Notes: generated from the letters alone by a model not told the origin. A stretch of DNA of 64,000 nt from an uncultured Sphaerochaeta sp. (GCF_963677315.1 NZ_OY781939.1:806001-870000); one strand, 5' to 3'. Shown: positions 47,137 through 57,077, counted from the stretch's first letter. A program made the numbers and translations.

Positions 47137-48420
47137 ATGGTTGAAAGTGAGCGATCCAGAAGAACGACACCCTTTGAGCGTGCCCTGCATGGTTATGCAG
47201 GATTCCTTCTTGCCCTCGGTCTTGTAGAGTTTCTCCTTACCTATGGTTTCAACAGCGGAGAGAGTACTCGCCCCTTTGAGTTCTATCGCACGTTTTTTGT
47301 CTTCTTTGCTTTTTACTGTCTCTGTATCTTCTTGCTTATCCAGGCTCGCAATCTCTTGGCAATTCTTCTGTTGATTTTTCTTTCCCTTACCGCCCTATGG
47401 GTTATTGGATACTCATTAAACGATTTTCTCACCATTCGCCTTTCACTCTTCCTTGCTTTCCAGACCGTACTACTAGCATGTTGTTCCTTCCCCCTCAGTC
47501 TGATCCTCTGCCCAATACTTTCCACCACCGGTGTAAGTTTGTTGCAACTACCCAGGCTGCTTGGAGAGAATGAACTGAATCTTGCGCTCAGGAGTACAGA
47601 AATCCCTGAGCTCTGGGCATTCTTTTCAATATCTTTGGGCGTTGCATTCTTACAGGTTGTCCTTACCCAGTACCGACAGCTTTATTTGAAAGCCCAAGAG
47701 CAGATTACCATCCTGAATACCACCATCACCAAGCTCACCGTCTTCAGCCAGAGCCTGCAATCCTACGCAAGAACTGCGGAGATTGAGGCTGCCAAAAAGG
47801 AGCGCTTTCGTATCAGTCGGGAAATCCATGACATCAGTGGGTATATGTTCACCAATATCATTGCAATGATGGATGCCATTGTCTCAACTGGATGTAGAAA
47901 CAGCGAGAAAACCAGTGAGATGTGCTCAGCAGCACGTAGCCAAGCGCAAGAAGGATTGACAGAAACCAGGAAAGCGCTTCACTTGCTCAGGACCAATGAA
48001 CAGGATCGGGAGACTGGAATCAAGGCAATCTACAAAATAAAGAAAATTTTTGAGGGGACTACCGGGGTTACCGTGGATATTGAGGCAGGGAATCTGCCTG
48101 CCTCCTTCGGTGATGAAATTGATCTGGTCTTGTATAGAGTGGTACAAGAAGGACTGACCAACGCCCTACGACATGGACATGCGACGCAGGTCAGGATGCT
48201 CTTCTGGATTATCAGAGACCAGGTGCAAGTCATCATCCTGGACAATGGTAGTGGAGCAAAGAAAATTGTCAAAGGTATTGGACTTGCCGGTATGGAAGAG
48301 CGAATCAGTAAGCTCGGCGGTACAGTCCATGCAGAGAATGCCCCGGAGGGAGGCTTCCAACTAACCGTTACCATCCCCCTGCAAAAGGAGCATAAGCATG
48401 ATTCGAATTCTGCTGGTTGA
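47137..48420 (+). CDS. Sensor histidine kinase (NarL-partner type, HisKA_3)
   Basis: About 427 residues from the ATG at 47137; the frame is open further up without a plausible start. Six or seven membrane helices (residues 20-185) form the sensor part. Then come a short coiled coil, the phosphoacceptor H231 in ISREIHDISGYMF, and the ATPase domain with NALRHG (N box), DNGSG and GIGLAGMEERI. The stop overlaps the response regulator start, so they form one unit. The signal is unknown. It is divergent from the lac operon. Confidence 0.9.
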   Translation: MVESERSRRTTPFERALHGYAGFLLALGLVEFLLTYGFNSGESTRPFEFYRTFFVFFAFYCLCIFLLIQARNLLAILLLIFLSLTALWVIGYSLNDFLTIRLSLFLAFQTVLLACCSFPLSLILCPILSTTGVSLLQLPRLLGENELNLALRSTEIPELWAFFSISLGVAFLQVVLTQYRQLYLKAQEQITILNTTITKLTVFSQSLQSYARTAEIEAAKKERFRISREIHDISGYMFTNIIAMMDAIVSTGCRNSEKTSEMCSAARSQAQEGLTETRKALHLLRTNEQDRETGIKAIYKIKKIFEGTTGVTVDIEAGNLPASFGDEIDLVLYRVVQEGLTNALRHGHATQVRMLFWIIRDQVQVIILDNGSGAKKIVKGIGLAGMEERISKLGGTVHAENAPEGGFQLTVTIPLQKEHKHDSNSAG

Positions 48421-49057
48421 TGACCAGCCACTCTTCGTCCAGAGCCTGAAGATGAGCTTGGAGAGCTATGTGGACGATTTCCAGGTAATAGGAATCGCAA
48501 AGAATGGAACCAGCGCCATACAGATGGCCCTGGATGAAGTACCTGATGTCATCCTGATGGATGTCCATCTTCCTGATATCAACGGGGTGGAAGCCACCCG
48601 TGAAATCCTCAAGCAAAACGCTTCTATCAAGGTGGTCATGCTCTCAACCTATGATGAGGATGAGTATGTGAGGGAAGCACTGCGAATTGGGTCAGCGGGG
48701 TATCTCTTGAAGGATATCTCCCCAACTGAATTGATTGCCGCCATCAGGGCGTTGCAATCAGGACTGGTACAGATTTCCCCAAAGATCGCAGCCAAATTGA
48801 TCAATACCATGTACGATGGAACCAGTCCGAAAATCCCTGAGGTATCCGGCAGTTTTGAATGGTTCGATACCCTTACATCACGTGAGAAAGAGATCTTCGG
48901 CCTTATCGCCACCGGCTATGACAACCAACAAATAGCAGACCGACTTTTTCTTGCGGAGCAGACGGTACGTAACAATATCAGCTCCATATATTCAAAATTG
49001 GAGGTGAAAGATCGCTTTGAGATCATACGCCTGGCCAATACCATTCACTATCATTAG
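48398..49057 (+). CDS. Response regulator, NarL/FixJ family
   Basis: A 219-residue regulator. The receiver has the acid pair D8-D9, phosphoacceptor D55 in LMDVHLPD, Thr/Ser and Lys (LLKDIS). The C-terminal LuxR-type helix-turn-helix is LTSREKEIFGLIATGYDNQQIA followed by LAEQTVRNNIS. It overlaps the kinase gene by 23 bases. Targets may include the lac operon or the downstream outer-membrane gene (inference). Confidence 0.95.
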   Translation: MIRILLVDDQPLFVQSLKMSLESYVDDFQVIGIAKNGTSAIQMALDEVPDVILMDVHLPDINGVEATREILKQNASIKVVMLSTYDEDEYVREALRIGSAGYLLKDISPTELIAAIRALQSGLVQISPKIAAKLINTMYDGTSPKIPEVSGSFEWFDTLTSREKEIFGLIATGYDNQQIADRLFLAEQTVRNNISSIYSKLEVKDRFEIIRLANTIHYH

Positions 49058-49135
49058 ACATTTTTTCAATTTTGTCACCCTACAGGCTCGTGTTTGTTCT
49101 CACAGTATGAGAAACTGAATGCAGAGGAGCCAACT

Positions 49136-49669
49136 ATGAAACGTACTACTATATTGCTACTTGTGCTTATCGTGTCACTTGGAACGCTCTCCGCTCGGGA
49201 GAACAGCGTTGCAGTCGGTGCCCAGTTGGGATTTACCACCACGGGAGTATTGGTCGACGTAGGACTTGGAGATCTCTATCTGCAAGCAGGAGTCAACTAT
49301 CCTATGGGGATCACCTACATTGCTTCAACCACAGACTCAGAAGAAAAATTCTTCGATATCTACACGTTCAATGCAGATATCAGCCAAGCGTTCGCGCTCA
49401 GTGAAAATTTTGATATGAAAGTTGGTCTGGGAACCACCGCATTCACCAACTTCGGTCCGGTTGTCCTGGGATTGGCCGGTGCTGTAGTGAAGGGAGAGTA
49501 CTGGATTCCGAACAAGAATACCGGGATATTTGTGAACCTGAACATCCCTGTCATGGCATATGGATTCATCGAGGATGATGAGACCTTCGATGGAGGAGTT
49601 GTCTTCAATCCCCTGTTCCCACTTGCAGGATTGTTCACCTCTACTGTCGGCGTGTTGTATGCATTCTAG
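49136..49669 (+). CDS. Small outer-membrane-like beta-barrel protein
   Basis: 177 residues starting at the ATG at 49136 behind GAGGAG. Signal peptide MKRTTILLLVLIVSLGTLSA, then alternating beta strands (VAVGAQLGFTTTGVLVDVGLG, DLYLQAGVNYPMGITY) and a C-terminal phenylalanine (GVLYAF) as in outer-membrane proteins. An eight-stranded barrel would fit this size. It is the third gene after the two-component system and ends at a strong terminator. Function unknown. Confidence 0.7.
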   Translation: MKRTTILLLVLIVSLGTLSARENSVAVGAQLGFTTTGVLVDVGLGDLYLQAGVNYPMGITYIASTTDSEEKFFDIYTFNADISQAFALSENFDMKVGLGTTAFTNFGPVVLGLAGAVVKGEYWIPNKNTGIFVNLNIPVMAYGFIEDDETFDGGVVFNPLFPLAGLFTSTVGVLYAF

Positions 49670-49694
49670 AATTCTGTGCTGAACAGCATACTGG

Positions 49695-49720
49695 GGGAGG
49701 CTGAGCCTCCCTCTTCTTTT
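49695..49720 (+). terminator. Intrinsic terminator after the barrel gene
   Basis: A perfect 7-bp stem (GGGAGGC at 49695-49701, GCCTCCC at 49705-49711) with a TGA loop, followed by TCTTCTTTT. Confidence 0.92.
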
Positions 49721-49815
49721 CGGTTCCTTCCACCAGACTATCTGCACAACTTGTTTACATTACAAAAAAAGAGCGGGAAAAAAACATCCTTCCAATATTA
49801 GTTTTTGTCGTTTTA

Positions 49816-49844
49816 TTGCAGTAATGTCAAAAACATGTTATAAT
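49816..49844 (+). promoter_or_regulatory. Promoter of the kamA-ablB operon
   Basis: TTGCAG (49816-49821), a 17-base spacer and a consensus TATAAT (49839-49844). The leader is about 120 bases. No osmotic-response motif can be named. Confidence 0.8.
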
Positions 49845-49971
49845 AGCCTCATCCAATACAAGAATAGTTGCCATTTGATCGGAGCAATCATTCGACCACA
49901 GACCTTCTGTGTGCCATGGGAATTCTTTGCCTATGGAACATCACCAGAAGAGAACCGTACAGGAAAGACCC

Positions 49972-51303
49972 ATGCAATTTACCGATTCAGAACAGCAGAT
50001 AGTAGACCGTTTCGATACCGATGTCAGCAGAGAACGCTGGCGTGACTGGAAATGGCAGCTCAAGCATTGCATCAAGGATGTTGCAACGTTTGAGAAACTG
50101 CTTGACTACACGTTCCCGGAAGCGAAACGGAAGGACATTGAGGCAACTATTGCAAAGTTTCCCATGGCCATCACACCCTATTATCTCTCGCTCATCGATA
50201 CTGACAATGTGGAGAACGATCCCATTTTCAAGCAGTCGTTCCCCGATGTCCGTGAGTTGGATATTGCAGACTATGATATGGAAGATCCCTTGCACGAGGA
50301 TGCAGACAGCCCGGTTACCGGTATCACGCACCGCTATCCAGACCGTGTGCTCTTCCTGATCAGCAATACCTGTGCAATGTATTGCCGTCACTGCACCAGG
50401 AAAAGAAAGGTCGGAGATGTGGACAGCATCCCAGACCGCCAGCAGATCAATGCTGGCCTCGATTACATCAGAAATACCCCGCAGGTTCGCGATGTCCTGC
50501 TCAGCGGTGGAGACCCCTTGATGCTCTCTGATGAGTACCTTGAATGGATTCTCTCAGAGTTGAGAGCCATTGATCATGTTGAGATTATCAGGATCGGGAC
50601 CAGGATTCCTGTGGTACTCCCCTACCGGGTGAATGAGAAGCTGGTGAATATGCTGAAGAAGTACCACCCACTCTGGATCAACACCCAGTTCAACCACCCG
50701 CGTGAACTTACCAAGTCCTCGCGTAAGGCAGTTGAAATGCTCGCTGATGCAGGAATTCCCATGGGCAACCAGTCAGTTCTGCTTAATGACGTGAACGACT
50801 GCCCCAGAATCATGAAGAAACTCGTCCAGAAACTGACCTATAGCAGGGTACGACCCTACTATCTCTACCAGTGTGATCTCTCTGAGGGACTCACTCACTT
50901 CAGGACCTCAGTCGGTAAGGGTATCGAGATCATGGAGAGCCTCAGGGGCCATACCAGTGGTTTCTGTGTACCAACGTATGTGATCGATGCACCGGGCGGT
51001 GGCGGAAAGATTCCCATCATGCCCAACTACATTCTCTCCTGGTCCACGAACAAGGTAATTCTTCGTAACTTCGAGGGTGTCATCACTACCTACCGTGAAC
51101 CGGACAGTTACTCATCCGTGATGTGCGATCGCAATTGTGAGAAATGTACCCTTGAGTTGAAACTGGATGACAGTGATGAGTTCAAGGCATATGGTATTGA
51201 AAAGCTTTTGGCGGATTACGATGACAGTTATTCCCTGACGCCTGAGGGGCATGTATCGGTAAGCGAGGCATATGCTGAAGCCAACGGTGAAGAGGAGCGC
51301 TAG
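49972..51303 (+). CDS. kamA: L-lysine 2,3-aminomutase (radical SAM)
   Basis: A 443-residue radical SAM, PLP-dependent enzyme that converts L-alpha-lysine to L-beta-lysine. The start is the ATG at 49972, behind AGGAAAG. The 4Fe-4S cysteines are C134, C138 and C141 (CAMYCRHC), the GGDPLM motif follows, and late cysteines (MCDRNCEKC) match the zinc-binding residues of the clostridial enzyme. With ablB just 2 bases downstream it belongs to the N-epsilon-acetyl-beta-lysine osmolyte pathway, where it is also called AblA. Confidence 0.96.
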   Translation: MQFTDSEQQIVDRFDTDVSRERWRDWKWQLKHCIKDVATFEKLLDYTFPEAKRKDIEATIAKFPMAITPYYLSLIDTDNVENDPIFKQSFPDVRELDIADYDMEDPLHEDADSPVTGITHRYPDRVLFLISNTCAMYCRHCTRKRKVGDVDSIPDRQQINAGLDYIRNTPQVRDVLLSGGDPLMLSDEYLEWILSELRAIDHVEIIRIGTRIPVVLPYRVNEKLVNMLKKYHPLWINTQFNHPRELTKSSRKAVEMLADAGIPMGNQSVLLNDVNDCPRIMKKLVQKLTYSRVRPYYLYQCDLSEGLTHFRTSVGKGIEIMESLRGHTSGFCVPTYVIDAPGGGGKIPIMPNYILSWSTNKVILRNFEGVITTYREPDSYSSVMCDRNCEKCTLELKLDDSDEFKAYGIEKLLADYDDSYSLTPEGHVSVSEAYAEANGEEER

Positions 51304-51305
51304 GA

Positions 51306-52145
51306 ATGGGTGATACAAACGACACCTTGTTGCATTTGGATGGGGCGCTTGTCCAGCATGGGAAGAGCAATGACCGGATCTACTTGATGGATCCGGGCAC
51401 TGCTGATGTTTCGCTCCTGGTTCCCAAATTGGTGAAATTGGCAGAAGAAAACGGTTACGGGAAAATCTTCACCAAGATTCCTCGTTCAATTTCTGCGCCA
51501 TTCCTGGAAGCAGGCTTCTTGATCGAGGCAACGGCAGAAAAGCTCTTTCACGGCGAGGAAGAGGGGCTCTTCCTGGGAATGTTTCTCGATGAGAAACGCC
51601 ATGAAGAGGTCCTTTCATCTGAGTATGAAAAAGTTCGTGAATTAGCCTTTTCAGCAGATCGTAGAAAACCAAGCACAAAGTATTCTGTTCGTCTATGTTC
51701 GGAGCAGGATGCCGGCTCAATGGCAACAATCTATGGTAAGGTCTTTGACTCCTACCCCTTTGCAATTGATGACCCATCGTTCATTATGAAAACCATGGAT
51801 GAGGGTACTGTGTACGCTGGAATTGAGGAGGATGGCAACCTTGTTGCGCTGGCCTCAGGAGAGTGCAGCTTCAAGGAAGATAAACGCTTCTCTGAAATGA
51901 CTGATTTTGCCACCCTACCCAATAAACGTGGTAACGGGTATGCCCTCCACTTACTTGCATTCCTGGAAGATGAGCTTAGGAAGAGAGGAATTCTCACAGC
52001 CTATACCATCGCAAGGGCTATCTCGCCTGGTATGAACATCACCTTCGCGAAGGCTGGCTACACCTATGGTGGCAGATTACACAACAATACCAATATAGCA
52101 GGAAATATCGAGAGTATGAATGTATGGTACAAGCGCTTGGTTTGA
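51306..52145 (+). CDS. ablB: Beta-lysine N6-acetyltransferase
   Basis: A 279-residue GNAT-fold enzyme. The AblB-type N-terminal part contains the YGKIFTKIPRSISAPFLEAGF region. The acetyl-CoA domain follows, with ATLPNKRGNGYALHLLAFLEDEL as motif A. It acetylates beta-lysine to N-epsilon-acetyl-beta-lysine, a compatible solute best known in methanogens and also predicted in various bacteria. The two-gene operon ends at a terminator. Confidence 0.93.
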   Translation: MGDTNDTLLHLDGALVQHGKSNDRIYLMDPGTADVSLLVPKLVKLAEENGYGKIFTKIPRSISAPFLEAGFLIEATAEKLFHGEEEGLFLGMFLDEKRHEEVLSSEYEKVRELAFSADRRKPSTKYSVRLCSEQDAGSMATIYGKVFDSYPFAIDDPSFIMKTMDEGTVYAGIEEDGNLVALASGECSFKEDKRFSEMTDFATLPNKRGNGYALHLLAFLEDELRKRGILTAYTIARAISPGMNITFAKAGYTYGGRLHNNTNIAGNIESMNVWYKRLV

Positions 52146-52184
52146 CCAAAGTTTGTACATTTATTATCGCTTATAGCTGTATTA

Positions 52185-52219
52185 TCCCATCCATTTCATG
52201 GCTGGATGGGAATTTTTTT
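52185..52219 (+). terminator. Terminator of kamA-ablB
   Basis: A perfect 9-bp stem (TCCCATCCA at 52185-52193, TGGATGGGA at 52203-52211) and a T run. Confidence 0.94.
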
Positions 52220-52225
52220 ATCATA

Positions 52226-52253
52226 TTGTCTACTTTATATGCAATAGTATATT
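52226..52253 (+). promoter_or_regulatory. Possible promoter of the symporter gene
   Basis: TTGTCT (52226-52231), a 16-base spacer and TATATT (52248-52253) in a very AT-rich stretch. Two copies of TTGACATCT closer to the gene offer other -35 candidates with poor -10 partners. Confidence 0.45.
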
Positions 52254-52378
52254 ACTTTTTTATGTTTTACAGTAATTTTACATAATATTATATACTAATA
52301 CATAATTTTCTTGACATCTACCATTACATGTAACATCATATTTTTATCTTTGACATCTTTGGAGAAGGAGGGTGGGAA

Positions 52379-53824
52379 ATGAATATCACCATCACGCTCA
52401 TCGTTGTTTTGTACATGCTTATGATGTTGGGAATCGGGTACTACTCCTCAAAACGGATTAGTTCAAATGCTGACTTCATGGTAGCAGGAAGAAGACTTGG
52501 TCCTCTCCTGATGGCCGGAACCCTGGCAGCTACGGAGATCGGTGGGGGTTCCTCTCTCGGTGTTGTTGCCAACGCATATGGGAATTGGGGAATGAGCGCG
52601 GCGTGGTATATCATTGCCATGGGATTCGCTTTCATGATCCTTATCCCGCTTGCTCCGAAGTTCCGTTCCACCTCGGTAAAAACGGTTCCCGAGTATTTCA
52701 GAAGACGCTATGACAAGTTTAGTGGAGCTTTCAGTGCAATTGTCATGATGATGGCACTGGTTGGATTGACCGCTGGGCAGTTCAAGGCTTCCGCTTCAAT
52801 TCTTGAGGTCATGCTTGGGATTGACTACACAACCAGCCTAATCATTGTAACCATTGTTATTACTGTCTATGCAGTCATGGGTGGACTCTGGTCTGTCACC
52901 CTCACAGACTTCATCCAGGTTTTCCTGATTGTTATCGGTATGGTCATCGCCGTTCCCTTTGCCCTCAAACTTGCCGGTGGCTGGGCAACCGTCAAACAAA
53001 CGGTTCCGGCTGAGCACTTCAGCCTCACCGGAGGTATTGGAGGCTGGGGCCAGATCATTGGCTTTGTCATCATGTACGTAGCCACCTTCTCCGTTGGTCA
53101 GGAAGCGGTCTCCCGCTACTATGCTGCTCGTGACGGAAAAGCAGCTGTACAGGGCTCAATCATTGCAGCAATCGTTAACTTCCTCTTTGCATTCATCCCA
53201 GTAATTCTTGGTCTTACCATGCTCAGTTTGTTCAACCAGAATATGCTAGACGGAAATGTTGTTGATGCACTTTCAAACAACAGCCGCTATGCACTTCCTG
53301 CCCTGGCAGTAGCCACCATGCCTGCAGTGGTAACCGGTATTCTTTTTGCCGGTATCATCAGTGCAACAATGAGCTCGGCAGATAGTGACCTGCTTGGTGC
53401 AGGTTCCATCTTCGGCAACGACCTGTACAAGGTATTCATCCATAAGGGAGCCTCAAGCGCGCAGGTAATGAGGGTGACCAAGATCACCATGGTTGTCATT
53501 GCTCTGTTCAGTTTGATCACGGCTCTGGTGGCTGACAATATCCTCACCCTCCTGGCCTTCTCCTTCACCCTGAGAGCAGCAGGTACCTTCGTGCCCTATG
53601 TTATGGGTCACTTCTGGAAGAAGTCCTCCAGTGCAGGTTCCACTGCATCGATACTCAGTGGAAGTATTGTATTCTTCCTGATGGATAAAGGAATCATCCC
53701 CTCCATCCCTGGATTGAACAACATTATTCCCGGTTTGCTGGTAAGTCTGGTGGCCTTCCTGATTTTCAGCAAGGCATTCCCGCCAAAGAGTGAGTCATTC
53801 GACCTGCTCTATGAAGAGGACTGA
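52379..53824 (+). CDS. Sodium:solute symporter (SSS family)
   Basis: A 481-residue membrane protein with about 13 helices. The LGIGYYSSKRISSNADFMVAGRR start and GPLLMAGTLAATEIGGGSS are typical of the SSS family, with VGQEAVSRYYAARD and SATMSSADSDLLGA further on. The substrate is unknown; the neighbouring compatible-solute and amino acid genes suggest an amino acid or osmolyte (inference). GGAGAAGGAGGG precedes the ATG. Confidence 0.92.
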   Translation: MNITITLIVVLYMLMMLGIGYYSSKRISSNADFMVAGRRLGPLLMAGTLAATEIGGGSSLGVVANAYGNWGMSAAWYIIAMGFAFMILIPLAPKFRSTSVKTVPEYFRRRYDKFSGAFSAIVMMMALVGLTAGQFKASASILEVMLGIDYTTSLIIVTIVITVYAVMGGLWSVTLTDFIQVFLIVIGMVIAVPFALKLAGGWATVKQTVPAEHFSLTGGIGGWGQIIGFVIMYVATFSVGQEAVSRYYAARDGKAAVQGSIIAAIVNFLFAFIPVILGLTMLSLFNQNMLDGNVVDALSNNSRYALPALAVATMPAVVTGILFAGIISATMSSADSDLLGAGSIFGNDLYKVFIHKGASSAQVMRVTKITMVVIALFSLITALVADNILTLLAFSFTLRAAGTFVPYVMGHFWKKSSSAGSTASILSGSIVFFLMDKGIIPSIPGLNNIIPGLLVSLVAFLIFSKAFPPKSESFDLLYEED

Positions 53825-53855
53825 TGAAATAACACAAAATCACTCTTAATTAATG

Positions 53856-53879
53856 AAGCCGTCGTGGCCACGACGGCTT
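53856..53879. terminator. Bidirectional terminator between symporter and ammonia-lyase genes
   Basis: A perfect 24-base palindrome (AAGCCGTCGTGG then CCACGACGGCTT) between two convergent genes. T-rich stretches on each side are modest. Confidence 0.85.
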
Positions 53880-53909
53880 CTCTTAATATTCACTCAAGTA
53901 TTGTTGCTT

Positions 53910-55154
53910 CTACAGATTATGCCAATACTCATTGGGAACAGGATTGGCACCTTCCCAGATAATCTGGCGGAAGTGGATTGGATCCGTATTTCCCTCTGTA
54001 TTGATAAAGAGCACCTGACTTTCCTCATCCAATCCCAGCGCATCCTTCAGCTCTTTGAGTCCTGAATACTGCATGATGGAGGCAAAGGCACCGAGCGTTA
54101 CTGCCCCACTCTCGCCACTGATGATGAGTGGGTCGCCATTGAGCGGGGTAGCATACATTCTCATACCCTTTGCGGCCACGTAGTCAGGGACCTTGATGAA
54201 GGCATCAGCATCCTCGTTGAGAATTTCCCATGCGATGGGACTTGGGTCTCCACAAGCAAGTCCTGCCATGATGGTATCGAGCGCTCCACCGACAGAATGA
54301 GGTTTCCCGTCTCCTGCTAGCGCACTTTCATAGATGCAGGGTGCTTTGTCCGGCTCGACCACGATGCATTTCGGTGCATCCTGACCAAAGAGCGCATGAT
54401 AGAACCCGATCACTGAGGCCGCCAAGGCACCAACACCAGCCTGAATGAAGAGATGGGTCGGTTTCACAATACCTACACCGGTGAACTGCTCCTGGGTTTC
54501 TGCAAGCAAGGTAAGATAACCCTGCATGATCCAGGTGGGAATTTCAGTATAGTTATCCCAGCTTGTGTCGCTGATAATGGTCCAACCGTTCGCCTCTGCA
54601 TCAACAGCAACCTGTCGTACAGCGTCATCATAGTTACCATCTACGATCACGACCTTGGCACCGTTGCTCTTGATCGCATCAATACGCCGGGTACTTGTTT
54701 CAGAGTGTACATAGATGACACATTTAAAGCCCAGGCGTTTTGCCGCCCAAGCAATTCCACGTCCATGGTTTCCGTCGGTTGCACTGGCAAAGGTAAGATC
54801 ACCAACCTTGTCCTTGACTTCCTGGCTGGCAAGATACTCGAAGGAGGTGTCAGGGCCAGAGAGACCCAACAATTTCTGGAGATATCGGTATAGGGCAAAG
54901 GAGCCCCCCAAGACCTTGAAACTGTTCAACTGCAAGCGACTTGACTCATCCTTGGTCCAGATGCCGCCTACACCGAACATTGCGGCCAGATTGGGCAGCC
55001 CCTGCAGTGGACTCATTCTGTATCCTGGAATCTGTCGATGGAATCGGCGGGAGCACTGGGCTTGTTTCATGGAAAAGAGTTCCTCAGCCAGTTTTGTGTT
55101 CTTCTGGCGGGGCTCACGAACAATGTACGATATTTCCTGATGTGTACCGGTCAT
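53910..55154 (-). CDS. dpaL: Diaminopropionate ammonia-lyase
   Basis: A 414-residue PLP enzyme that splits 2,3-diaminopropionate into pyruvate and ammonia. The start is the ATG at 55154, behind GGAGG. The PLP lysine is in QLNSFKVLGGSFA, and the DGNHGRGIAWAA and QAGVGALAASVIGFY loops plus SGESGAVTLG are typical of the YgeX/DpaL group. It stands alone next to the osmolyte operon and may scavenge nitrogen and carbon from unusual amino acids. Confidence 0.94.
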   Translation of the reverse strand: MTGTHQEISYIVREPRQKNTKLAEELFSMKQAQCSRRFHRQIPGYRMSPLQGLPNLAAMFGVGGIWTKDESSRLQLNSFKVLGGSFALYRYLQKLLGLSGPDTSFEYLASQEVKDKVGDLTFASATDGNHGRGIAWAAKRLGFKCVIYVHSETSTRRIDAIKSNGAKVVIVDGNYDDAVRQVAVDAEANGWTIISDTSWDNYTEIPTWIMQGYLTLLAETQEQFTGVGIVKPTHLFIQAGVGALAASVIGFYHALFGQDAPKCIVVEPDKAPCIYESALAGDGKPHSVGGALDTIMAGLACGDPSPIAWEILNEDADAFIKVPDYVAAKGMRMYATPLNGDPLIISGESGAVTLGAFASIMQYSGLKELKDALGLDEESQVLFINTEGNTDPIHFRQIIWEGANPVPNEYWHNL

Positions 55155-55413
55155 ATCATCCTCCAATATATTAATTACTTATATACTTCAATTTTCTTTA
55201 TTAAACTACTAATATCAGCAAATATTCAAGTACTCATTACCGATATGACCAATTAATCCTAAATACATCAAGTTCGTGATTGTTTCATCCTTGCATGCAT
55301 AGCAAGACATCCTTGCTGGCTCGTTTCTTTGGAAGGTTTTAGATGAAGGCATTGCTGAACAAATCATATGAACATTGTATGGACAGCCTTGCTGGTTCCA
55401 CAAGGGTTGGACC

Positions 55414-56454
55414 CTACTCTTTTATGCGATACGTTTCATCGGTAAGGGAATACCCAAGTTCACCATCAGATGCTTTTTCACTGAGTATCACTTCCCTGTC
55501 ATCAGTGAGGAATACTGCTTGCACTCCATCAAGGCTGTTGATCAGGTCCATACCTTTCTCATACCCCAATGCATAGACACTGGTGGAAAGAGCATCTGCA
55601 AGGAAAGAACTTTGGGTGATGATACTTACACTGGTGAAATCACTTTCTACAGGGAACCCGGTCTTGGTGTCCAGGATATGATGATAGGTTTCCCCTTCGA
55701 ACTCCAGGAATCGTTCATACGGTCCGCTGGTCACCAAGGAGGTATCATCCAGCTCCACGATCATCACATAGGCACCCCGGCCATCATTTGGGTCCTGAAT
55801 CCCAATTCTCCACAGGGATTCATCGGGTTTTCTTCCCAGCGTCAGGACATTTCCCCCAAGATTCACAATGGCTTTATTGACTCCATGATCAAGCAGTATC
55901 TGCTTCACCTCATCAGCTGCATATCCTTTGGCGATACCGCCGAGGTCAAGGGCCATACCCTCCTCAGGCAGATATACTTCATAAGCTTCTGCATTAAGCT
56001 CCACCTTGGTGTAGTCAACCAAGGGAAGCAAGGTTGCAATCTCCTCATCGGGGGGTCTTCTTGCATTCTCCCCACCAATGTCCCAGGCTTGAACCAACGG
56101 TGCAATGGTTGGATCGAATGCTCCCCCACTCTGGCGGGCTATCTCAAGTGCTTTCTCGATAACTGCAAAGGTATCAGGAGAAACCTGTACGGCTTCCTTA
56201 CCTGCATTGGCATTGACCAAGGCAATCTCACTGGAGTCTGTATGGAGACTCATATGGTTCTCAATCTCCCTGATCCGATCAAAGGCAGCAGAGAACGCTT
56301 CATCGCTGGGGTGGTCGTAGATGGTAATCTTGCAGACAGTCCCCAGCATGAGAAAGCTCTGCGACTCTGGTTCAGGCGCAGGTTTGTCGCAGGATACAAA
56401 CAACAAAGAGATCCCTATGAGAACTATTAAGAGGAACGGTATTCGGTATTTCAT
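55414..56454 (-). CDS. apbE: FAD:protein FMN transferase, lipoprotein
   Basis: A 346-residue ApbE. The signal peptide ends in lipobox LLFVSC. Motifs include [15 protein letters not shown], the [17 protein letters not shown]-binding stretch, [11 protein letters not shown], and [13 protein letters not shown] with the metal-binding region later ([11 protein letters not shown]). It attaches FMN to threonine residues of exported proteins such as Rnf or Nqr subunits, none of which is in the window. Confidence 0.95.
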   Translation of the reverse strand: MKYRIPFLLIVLIGISLLFVSCDKPAPEPESQSFLMLGTVCKITIYDHPSDEAFSAAFDRIREIENHMSLHTDSSEIALVNANAGKEAVQVSPDTFAVIEKALEIARQSGGAFDPTIAPLVQAWDIGGENARRPPDEEIATLLPLVDYTKVELNAEAYEVYLPEEGMALDLGGIAKGYAADEVKQILLDHGVNKAIVNLGGNVLTLGRKPDESLWRIGIQDPNDGRGAYVMIVELDDTSLVTSGPYERFLEFEGETYHHILDTKTGFPVESDFTSVSIITQSSFLADALSTSVYALGYEKGMDLINSLDGVQAVFLTDDREVILSEKASDGELGYSLTDETYRIKE

Positions 56455-56512
56455 ATACAGCTAGGCATTATGATAAAAACAACAGGAAGATGCAACGCCT
56501 TAACACGACAAC

Positions 56513-56552
56513 CAACAGGTCGTCGTGTACAGAGTTGGCGACCTGTTGTTTT
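56513..56552 (+). terminator. Hairpin with T run upstream of apbE, possible terminator
   Basis: CAACAGGTCG (56513-56522) and CGACCTGTTG (56539-56548) with TTTT following on the plus strand. No rightward gene ends here, so its role is unclear; it may be a mostly one-sided remnant or act on antisense transcripts. Confidence 0.45.
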
Positions 56553-56571
56553 CATTATGCTTTTAAATTAT

Positions 56572-56961
56572 TCAGTTCTGCAGAGCGCTTTCATCCACCT
56601 GGGCATCAACGGCTGCCCTGCTGATGGATTCAATTCCGTTCAGACAACCAGCCTTGGTGGAATACCCGTCCTCAGCAATCGCAACATTCAAGCCGTTTGA
56701 AGCCAAGAGCCGGTATCGATATTTCCCAGCGCTGTCAAAATACACCTCATACTTTGGGTATTTTAGCGAAGGACCTGGTTTTTGTAACGTCTGGTCCTCT
56801 ATCGGGGAGAGGGCATTCTTCTTGATTGTCTCCACACCTTCCCTGCAAGTCGCAAGACTTGAGTAGTTCTTGCTGGTAAGGACCGTCTGATAGTTTGCAG
56901 CCTGAAGGCTGAACCGATAGAAACCCTTTGGGGTCTTGGTAATAATGAATCTTCCTGACAT
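56572..56961 (-). CDS. DUF1508 (YegP-like) tandem-repeat protein
   Basis: A 129-residue protein with two DUF1508 repeats: GRFIITKTPKGFYRFSLQAANYQTVLTSKNYSSLATCREGVE (in pieces) and YEVYFDSAGKYRYRLLASNGLNVAIAEDGYSTKAGCLNGIE. Each repeat has the F/YRF-L-AxN and Y-S-K-xxCxxGI pattern of the family. It has no signal peptide. The function is unknown. Confidence 0.88.
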   Translation of the reverse strand: MSGRFIITKTPKGFYRFSLQAANYQTVLTSKNYSSLATCREGVETIKKNALSPIEDQTLQKPGPSLKYPKYEVYFDSAGKYRYRLLASNGLNVAIAEDGYSTKAGCLNGIESISRAAVDAQVDESALQN

Positions 56962-57048
56962 AGGCTACTCCTTCTGTGGTGTTATATTCAGTATATGAAG
57001 GGGTCACAGTAAAAAGCAAGAAGCAGACATTGGTTCCCATACATAGCC

Positions 57049-57077
57049 TTGACCAACAGCAATTCAACGCTTACCAT
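57049..57077 (+). promoter_or_regulatory. Promoter of the cobalamin-regulated operon
   Basis: TTGACC (57049-57054), a 17-base spacer and TACCAT (57072-57077). The start would be near 57084, at the beginning of the riboswitch. Confidence 0.7.

Noticed and set aside
52300..52375. Two TTGACATCT copies upstream of the symporter as a repeat operator
   Set aside because: Only two copies in an AT-rich leader. They are as likely chance -35-like hexamers, with no well-spaced -10.
55375..56430. 351-codon rightward frame opposite apbE
   Set aside because: It is the complement of a clear ApbE gene. The protein lacks any domain or plausible start.
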